Shown: positions 52,549 to 58,560 of the stretch, in pieces
Numbering within the stretch: position 1 is the stretch's first letter
How the letters are laid out: the number at the start of each line of letters is the position of its first letter
Assembly (NCBI GenBank): GCA_910585075.1
Contig: CAJUED010000022.1
Coordinates: 1 to 58,560 of the forward strand
Reading direction: 5' to 3'
Length of the DNA: 58,560 nucleotides
Source of the DNA: an uncultured Lachnospiraceae bacterium
GTDB taxonomy: Bacteria; Bacillota; Clostridia; Lachnospirales; Lachnospiraceae
The notes under the pieces: generated by a model
Databases searched by the model: none
The model's input: the letters and a program-made list of their open reading frames with translations, nothing else
Told to the model about the DNA's origin: nothing
Position numbers and translations under genes: made by a program

Positions 52549-53541
52549 TTAGTCTTCACGATAACCGGCAAGGAATTCCACATATTTACCTGTCCCAATC
52601 GCAACTGCGGTCATGGGATCCTCGGCTGTCATTGTGTTGATTCCTGTTCTTTCCGAAATCAAATCTTCAAAGCCCCGCAGGAGACTTCCGCCGCCCGTAA
52701 GCACAATCCCTCTGTCCGCAATATCCGCAGCTAACTCGGGAGGTGTTTTCTCCAGTACGCTGTGAATCGTCTCAATAATCTGAGCGGTGGTTTCTTTTAA
52801 CGCTTCTTCCGTTTCCTCGGAAGATACCTTCACCGTTTTGGGAAGGCCTGTGACCAGATTTCGTCCTCTCACATCCATATAATCCACTTCAGCACGCTTG
52901 AATGCCGAACCGATTTTAATCTTAATATCTTCTGCGGTCCGTTCGCCAATCAGCAGATTGTGCTTCTTCCGCATAAACCTTACCAACGCTTCGTCAAAGT
53001 CATCACCGGCAATCTTTATGGATGCGCTGACAACCGTTCCGCCTAATGAAATAACGGCAATGTCTGACGTACCTCCACCGATATCTACAATCATATTGCC
53101 ACAAGGTTTGGAGATATCAATCCCGGCTCCGATCGCAGCTGCAATAGGCTCCTCAATAATCGAAACCTCTCTGGCTCCCGCCTGAAGGGTAGCGTCCTCA
53201 ACCGCCTTCTTTTCAACCTCTGTGACGCCGCTTGGTACGCAAACCGCAATCCTTGGCTTCCGGAAGGTCTTTTTCCCAAGAGCCTTCTGAATAAAATACT
53301 TCATCATTTGCTCTGTTACTTTATAATCGGAAATAACGCCCTGGCGCAGCGGACGGACAGCCACAATGTTCCCCGGCGTCCTTCCGAGCATCAGCCTGGC
53401 ATCCTCCCCGATCGCCTTAATCCTGTTTGTATCTCTATCGAAAGCCACAACCGAGGGTTCTTTCAGGACAACGCCCCTCCCTCTGATGTAAACCAATATG
53501 CTGGCAGTTCCCAAATCGATTCCGATGTCTGTGTATTGCAT
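52549..53541 (-). CDS. mbl: MreB/Mbl-type cell-shape protein
   Basis: 330-residue actin-like protein that guides side-wall synthesis. Seen: phosphate-1 motif IGIDLGTASILVY, phosphate-2 VDIGGGTSDIAVI and adenosine motif IVLTGGGSLLRG, all as in MreB/Mbl. The placement upstream of flhO and flhP matches Bacillus mbl, though spoIIID is not next to it here. Start at ATG 53541 behind AAGGGG. Confidence 0.92.
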   Translation of the reverse strand: MQYTDIGIDLGTASILVYIRGRGVVLKEPSVVAFDRDTNRIKAIGEDARLMLGRTPGNIVAVRPLRQGVISDYKVTEQMMKYFIQKALGKKTFRKPRIAVCVPSGVTEVEKKAVEDATLQAGAREVSIIEEPIAAAIGAGIDISKPCGNMIVDIGGGTSDIAVISLGGTVVSASIKIAGDDFDEALVRFMRKKHNLLIGERTAEDIKIKIGSAFKRAEVDYMDVRGRNLVTGLPKTVKVSSEETEEALKETTAQIIETIHSVLEKTPPELAADIADRGIVLTGGGSLLRGFEDLISERTGINTMTAEDPMTAVAIGTGKYVEFLAGYRED

Positions 53542-53742
53542 TCTTGTGCCCCTTTCTTAGCTTTGTTTTTATGGTTTACACAGTAAATATCCTTATACCG
53601 CAAATATATCCGGCTCGTCCGAATCATCGCTTTTCAATTTACTGGTTATATTTTGAAGTTATAATATCTCTAAATCAAACGCATATAGATTTATTATAAC
53701 CCATAGAAATATTTTTTCAAAGGGGTTTCACAAAAATTTAAT

Positions 53743-53796
53743 AAAAAATGGACACAGCACACAAAGCGGTTCCTTCCGCTTTCTCTGCTGCATCCA
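53743..53796 (-). terminator. Terminator of the uvrB-uvrA operon
   Basis: On the minus strand TGGA/TCCA, CAGCA/TGCTG and AAAGCGG/CCGCTTT arms stack with small internal loops, then TTTTTT (53743-53748). It lies 14 nt after the uvrA stop. The rest of 53542-53809 holds the mbl leader; no clear -35 was found. Confidence 0.8.
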
Positions 53797-53809
53797 TGCT
53801 CCGATTTAT

Positions 53810-56716
53810 TTATCGGTATTTATCTGCGTTTTCTTTATACTTTTTCAGCATTTTTTTCACATACTGTCCCGTATAGGAAGTGGGATGCTCCGCAACCTCC
53901 TCAGGCGTTCCACAGGTTACCATCTGTCCTCCACGGTCTCCTCCGTCAGGCCCCATGTCGATAATATAGTCCGCAGTTTTGATCACGTCCAGATTATGCT
54001 CGATTACCACTACGGTATTGCCGCCGTCCGCAAGCCGGTGCAGAATTTCCACCAGCTTATGCACATCCGCAAAATGCAGCCCGGTAGTTGGCTCGTCCAG
54101 AATATAAATCGTGTTTCCTGTGCTCCGTTTACTTAATTCCGTGGCAAGTTTAATCCTCTGGGCCTCCCCTCCCGATAAGGTGGTTGAGGGTTGTCCCAGC
54201 TTCACATAAGACAGACCCACATCATTGAGGGTTTCTATCTTTCGACGGATGGAGGGCAGGTTCTCAAAGAAAGGCACCGCCTCCTCCACAGTCATATCCA
54301 GCACATCATAGATATTCTTTCCCTTATATTTCACTTCCAGGGTTTCTCTGTTATAGCGCTTACCGCCACAGACTTCACAGGGCACATAGACATCCGGCAG
54401 AAAATGCATCTCGATCTTGATAATTCCATCCCCGCCACAGGCCTCACAGCGTCCTCCTTTTACATTAAAGCTGAATCTGCCTTTCTTATAGCCTCTGGCC
54501 TTGGCATCCGGTGTCCCCGCAAACAAATCCCGGATCATGTCAAAGACGCCCGTATACGTAGCCGGGTTAGAGCGGGGTGTTCTTCCAATAGGTGACTGGT
54601 CAATATCAATCACCTTGTCCAATTTATTGATTCCGGAAATATTCTTATGTTTGCCGGGTATGGTTCTCGCCCGGTTTAAATCTCTGGCGAGACGTTTGTA
54701 CAATATTTCATTGACCAGCGAACTTTTCCCAGAACCGGATACGCCGGTTACACAGGTAAGGATTCCAAGAGGGATTTTAACCGTAATATTCTTCAGGTTA
54801 TTTTCCCGCGCCCCCGTTACTGTCAGCCAGCCCTTAGGCTTACGCCGCTTTTCAGGAATCGGAACCTGCTTTCTTCCGCTTAAGTACTGCCCTGTGACAG
54901 ATTCCTCCACCTCCATGATTTCCTCGGCCGTCCCCTGGGCCACCACCTCGCCTCCGTGAGAACCGGCGCCGGGACCGATATCTATCACATGGTCGGCTTC
55001 CAGCATGGTATCCTCATCATGCTCCACCACAATAAGAGTGTTCCCTAAATCCCGAAGATTTTTCAGCGTATTTAAAAGCTTGTCATTATCTTTCTGATGA
55101 AGCCCGATGCTGGGCTCGTCTAAAATATAGCACACTCCTACCAGCCCGGAACCTATCTGAGTGGCGAGGCGGATACGCTGAGCCTCCCCACCTGAAAGAG
55201 AAGCCGTTGCTCTCGACAATGAAAGATAGTCAAGACCTACATCAATCAAAAACCCAACCCTTGCGTTGATTTCCTTCAGTACTTGTTTTCCGATCAGCTG
55301 CTGTTGGTCGGATAACTGCATTTCTTTCAGAAAATCATATAAATCACGAATGGACATGGAAGTGATTTCAAAAATATTTTTGTCCGAAACGGTTACCGCC
55401 AAAGACTCTTTTTTCAGTCTCATGCCGCCGCACTCTTTACAGGGCGTAATGCGCATAAAAGTCTCGTATTCCTGCTTGATGATATCGGAACCGGTCTCTC
55501 TGTACTTCCGCTCCATGTTCCGGATCAGTCCTTCGAATGCCACAGGATAAACTCCCTCGCCCCGCTGCCCCTTGTAATGAACCTTTACCTCTCTGCCGTT
55601 TGTTCCATGAATCAGCATGTCAAAAACATCTTCCGGCAAGTCCCCTACAGGCGTATCCAGACTGAACTTATATTCTTTGGACAGGGCCTGTAAAATCGCA
55701 TTGGTAAAACTACCCGGCTCACTGCTGGACTGCCATCCCATTACCTGAATGGCGCCTTCGCTGATGCTCAATGTTCTGTCCGGAATCATAAGCTCCGGAT
55801 CAAACTCCATTTTATATCCCAATCCAAAGCATACGGGACAGGCTCCGAAGGGATTGTTAAAGGAAAAGCTTCTGGGCTCGATTTCGCTGATACTGATGCC
55901 GCAATCCGGACAGGCAAAACTCTGGCTGAAGTTGATGGTCTCCCCGCCAATCACGTCCACCATAAGCAGCCCCTCCGCCAGTCCAAGCACATTTTCAATT
56001 GAGTCCGTAAGCCTTCTCTCAATCTCCGGTTTGATTACAAGTCTGTCAACCACAATCTCAATATTGTGCTTGATATTCTTATCGGGTTTGAATTCTTCCG
56101 TAAGCTCATACAGACTTCCATCCACCCGCACCCGCACGTATCCGCTTCTCCTGGCGCGCTCGAACACCTTGGCATGTTCACCTTTTCTGCCTCTGACAAC
56201 AGGCGCAAGCAGCTGTATCCTTGTCCCCTCCGGGAGCTCCATGATCTGGTCCACCATCTGGTCCACGCTCTGCTTTTTGATTTCCTTTCCGCAGTTGGGG
56301 CAATGGGGAATACCGATTCTGGCATAAAGAAGCCTGAAATGGTCATAGATTTCCGTTACCGTTCCCACTGTGGAACGGGGATTTCTGTTGGTGGATTTCT
56401 GGTCTATGGAGATTGCCGGGGAAAGTCCTTCTATCTTCTCCACATTCGGCTTCTCCATCTGTCCCAAAAACTGCCTTGCGTAAGAAGACAGGGATTCCAT
56501 ATACCGTCTCTGTCCTTCCGCGTAAATCGTGTCAAAGGCCAGAGAGGATTTCCCGGATCCCGAAAGTCCCGTAAGCACCACCAGCTCATTCCGGGGAATG
56601 TCCACATTCAGCTCCTTTAAGTTGTGTTCGTTGGCACCCCTTATTTTAATAAATTCTCTTGGGCGCATTCTTGGAACTTCTATATGTTTATCTGACAGTT
56701 TCATCGCATCAACCAT
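53810..56716 (-). CDS. uvrA: Excinuclease ABC subunit A
   Basis: 968-residue ABC-type ATPase that finds DNA lesions and loads UvrB. Seen: two ATPase halves with Walker A LSGSGKSS and VSGSGKSS, two ABC signatures (SLSGGEAQRIRLA and TLSGGEAQRIKLA), zinc ribbons CPNCGKEI/CPDCG and CEACGGDGI..CEVCGGKR. Start is uncertain: ATG 56716 and ATG 56704 are both near GGAAAGG, and the family core starts about residue 22. It follows uvrB by 47 nt. Confidence 0.96.
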   Translation of the reverse strand: MVDAMKLSDKHIEVPRMRPREFIKIRGANEHNLKELNVDIPRNELVVLTGLSGSGKSSLAFDTIYAEGQRRYMESLSSYARQFLGQMEKPNVEKIEGLSPAISIDQKSTNRNPRSTVGTVTEIYDHFRLLYARIGIPHCPNCGKEIKKQSVDQMVDQIMELPEGTRIQLLAPVVRGRKGEHAKVFERARRSGYVRVRVDGSLYELTEEFKPDKNIKHNIEIVVDRLVIKPEIERRLTDSIENVLGLAEGLLMVDVIGGETINFSQSFACPDCGISISEIEPRSFSFNNPFGACPVCFGLGYKMEFDPELMIPDRTLSISEGAIQVMGWQSSSEPGSFTNAILQALSKEYKFSLDTPVGDLPEDVFDMLIHGTNGREVKVHYKGQRGEGVYPVAFEGLIRNMERKYRETGSDIIKQEYETFMRITPCKECGGMRLKKESLAVTVSDKNIFEITSMSIRDLYDFLKEMQLSDQQQLIGKQVLKEINARVGFLIDVGLDYLSLSRATASLSGGEAQRIRLATQIGSGLVGVCYILDEPSIGLHQKDNDKLLNTLKNLRDLGNTLIVVEHDEDTMLEADHVIDIGPGAGSHGGEVVAQGTAEEIMEVEESVTGQYLSGRKQVPIPEKRRKPKGWLTVTGARENNLKNITVKIPLGILTCVTGVSGSGKSSLVNEILYKRLARDLNRARTIPGKHKNISGINKLDKVIDIDQSPIGRTPRSNPATYTGVFDMIRDLFAGTPDAKARGYKKGRFSFNVKGGRCEACGGDGIIKIEMHFLPDVYVPCEVCGGKRYNRETLEVKYKGKNIYDVLDMTVEEAVPFFENLPSIRRKIETLNDVGLSYVKLGQPSTTLSGGEAQRIKLATELSKRSTGNTIYILDEPTTGLHFADVHKLVEILHRLADGGNTVVVIEHNLDVIKTADYIIDMGPDGGDRGGQMVTCGTPEEVAEHPTSYTGQYVKKMLKKYKENADKYR

Positions 56717-56763
56717 GCCTTTCCGTTTATTTCGTAACAGTTCATCCTTGCTTCACCGTTACT

Positions 56764-58560
56764 TTATTTCTTTTTTCTGTCCTCGTCGTCCAACTCTTTC
56801 AACTTTACTTTAAGCTCAACCATTTTATCACGCAGCTCTGCGGCAACCTCGAAATTCAAATCTGCCGCCGCTTTCTTCATCTGCTTTTCCACCTCTGCAA
56901 TCAGTTTTTCCAATTCCTTGCGGTCCATGGATTCAGGATCTTTCTCAAATTGCAGTTCTTCTTTGGCAATCACTTTGGATATGCTGATCAAATCCCTGAC
57001 CGCCTTTCGAATCGTGGTAGGCGTGATACCGTGTTCTTCATTGTATTTCTGCTGAATGCGCCGCCTTCTATTGGTCTCCTCGATTGCCGCTTTCATGGAA
57101 TCCGTCATGTTATCCGCATACATGATTACATGGCCTTCCGAATTTCGGGCCGCCCGTCCCACCGTCTGAATCAGAGAGGTTTCCGAACGCAAAAAGCCTT
57201 CTTTGTCCGCATCTAAAATTGCCACCAGGGAGATTTCAGGTATATCCAATCCCTCTCTTAGGAGATTGATTCCAACCAGCACATCAAAGACGTCCAAACG
57301 CATATCCCTGATGATCTCCGCCCGCTCCAGAGTATCTATATCCGAATGGAGGTATTTTACCCGTATCCCCACCTCATTCATATAATCCGTCAAATCCTCA
57401 GCCATTCGTTTCGTCAGTGTGGTAACCAAAACCTTATTGTGTTTCTCCGTCTCCTGATTGATTGCTGCCACCAGGTCGTCAATCTGACCCTCCACAGGGC
57501 GCACAGATATTTCCGGATCCAAAAGACCTGTAGGCCGGATAATCTGCTCCGTGCGAAACAGCTCATGCTCCTGCTCATACTTGGATGGTGTGGCCGACAC
57601 AAAGAGCATCTGGTCAATGTGTTCTTCAAACTCCGCAAAGCACAGAGGCCGGTTGTCAAGGGCTGATGGAAGCCTGAACCCATAATCCACCAGAGTTGTC
57701 TTCCTGGAGCGGTCGCCGGTATACATGGCTCCAATCTGGGGAATGGTCATATGGGACTCGTCTATGATAATCAGATAATCATCCCCGAAATAATCCATCA
57801 GCGTGTGAGGCATGGCTCCCGCCGGCATCCCGGCCAGATGCCTGGAATAATTCTCAATTCCCGAGCAAAACCCTGTCTCCCTTAACATCTCAATATCAAA
57901 ATTCGTCCTCTCGGAAATCCGCTGGGCCTCTAATAGCTTGTCCTCTCCCTTGAAATAGCGGATTCTTTCTTCCAGCTCCGCCTCAATATTTTTACATGCC
58001 GCATGAATCCTCTCCTGGGGTACTACATAATGAGAGGCCGGGAAAATGGCCACATGCTCTAGCACAGCATGCACCTGCCCTGTAAGCGGATCCGTCTCCG
58101 CAATCCGGTCTATCTCATCCCCAAAAAATTCAATCCGGATTAAATAGTCCCCTCCCTGGGCGGGGTATACCTCAAGCACATCCCCTCTGACCCGGAAGCA
58201 GGCCCGGCCCAGATCCATATCATTTCTGTCATACTGTATGTCAATCAGTTCCCGAATCACCTGATCCCTGTCCTTGGTCATCCCAGGACGCAGGGATACT
58301 ATCATTTCCTGATAATCATCCGGGCTGCCCAATCCGTAAATACAGGACACACTGGCCACCACAACCACGTCTCTGCGCTCCGACAGGGAGGCGGTTGCAG
58401 ACAAGCGTAATTTATCTATTTCTTCATTAATAGAAGAATCCTTGGCAATATAGGTATCGGAAGACGGTACATAGGCCTCCGGCTGATAATAATCATAATA
58501 GGACACAAAATATTCCACTGCGTTACTCGGAAAATACTCTTTGAACTCACCATAGAGCTG
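56764..58560 (-). CDS. uvrB: Excinuclease ABC subunit B, N-terminus outside the window
   Basis: About 598 residues are visible; the start and roughly 60-80 residues including Walker A lie beyond base 58560. UvrB is the helicase-like damage verifier of nucleotide excision repair. Seen: the Tyr-rich beta-hairpin (SYYDYYQPEAYVPSSDTY) that clamps DNA, IIDESHMTIPQIGAMY, the LVGINLLREGLDIPE motif and QTVGRAARN, and a C-terminal UVR coiled-coil (about LEKLIAEVEKQMKKAAADLN) that binds UvrC. A GTG at 58518 is an internal valine, not a start. Confidence 0.96.
   Translation of the reverse strand, partial: QLYGEFKEYFPSNAVEYFVSYYDYYQPEAYVPSSDTYIAKDSSINEEIDKLRLSATASLSERRDVVVVASVSCIYGLGSPDDYQEMIVSLRPGMTKDRDQVIRELIDIQYDRNDMDLGRACFRVRGDVLEVYPAQGGDYLIRIEFFGDEIDRIAETDPLTGQVHAVLEHVAIFPASHYVVPQERIHAACKNIEAELEERIRYFKGEDKLLEAQRISERTNFDIEMLRETGFCSGIENYSRHLAGMPAGAMPHTLMDYFGDDYLIIIDESHMTIPQIGAMYTGDRSRKTTLVDYGFRLPSALDNRPLCFAEFEEHIDQMLFVSATPSKYEQEHELFRTEQIIRPTGLLDPEISVRPVEGQIDDLVAAINQETEKHNKVLVTTLTKRMAEDLTDYMNEVGIRVKYLHSDIDTLERAEIIRDMRLDVFDVLVGINLLREGLDIPEISLVAILDADKEGFLRSETSLIQTVGRAARNSEGHVIMYADNMTDSMKAAIEETNRRRRIQQKYNEEHGITPTTIRKAVRDLISISKVIAKEELQFEKDPESMDRKELEKLIAEVEKQMKKAAADLNFEVAAELRDKMVELKVKLKELDDEDRKKK

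Overview
The window looks like the chromosome of a low-to-mid GC, endospore-forming, flagellated Firmicute, most likely a Lachnospiraceae (Clostridium cluster XIVa) relative. The basis is spoVT, the mbl-flhO-flhP flagellar/cytoskeletal block, the cdaA-cdaR-glmM c-di-AMP block, mutS2, recD2, YvyF and AGGAGG-type ribosome sites throughout. The species is inferred from gene content only. I see no rRNA, tRNA, CRISPR array, prophage or intact insertion sequence.

Left part (1-8.1 kb): a minus-strand catabolic operon (CocE/NonD-type hydrolase, AtuA-like protein, a separate small AtuA-C-like subunit, and a CaiB/BaiF CoA-transferase cut by the window edge). It faces a divergent LacI-type regulator, and the shared spacer holds near-identical dyads around a clear promoter. 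Next come cysK and a small C39-like protease-fold gene. 8.2-17.5 kb: spoVT, a curious array of short covarying dyads, a radical SAM protein, a GT-C-like membrane protein, mutS2, a two-component system, trmL and a YcxB-like protein.

Middle (17.5-25.3 kb): a self-contained sugar cassette. Minus strand: TRAP transporter (DctP, DctQ, DctM), a mannose-6-phosphate-isomerase-like protein fused to a degenerate kinase-like domain, and an atypical ROK kinase. Plus strand: an RpiR regulator and a cupin. The divergent spacer has promoters, three operator-like dyads and a highly structured leader whose hairpin loop is complementary to the sequence just before the rpiR ribosome site. This is the strongest candidate here for an undescribed system. 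25.3-31.3 kb: phosphatase, P-loop kinase, a YefM/RelE-type toxin-antitoxin pair, a SIMPL lipoprotein, a GNAT enzyme and pyrG with an unusual promoter-proximal terminator.

Right part (31.4-58.6 kb): GDP-fucose synthesis (gmd, a GT-C-like membrane protein, fcl), a YuiD-like PAP2 protein, rfbD and two tandem DUF3048 lipoproteins. Then a long minus-strand run: YvyF, two unknown membrane proteins, cdaA, cdaR, glmM, ptsH (HPr) and leuA. Further right on the same strand are recD2 and comF, the flagellar rod genes with mbl, and uvrB-uvrA, with uvrB cut by the right edge. Most starts were moved from the longest open frame to the codon with the best ribosome site.
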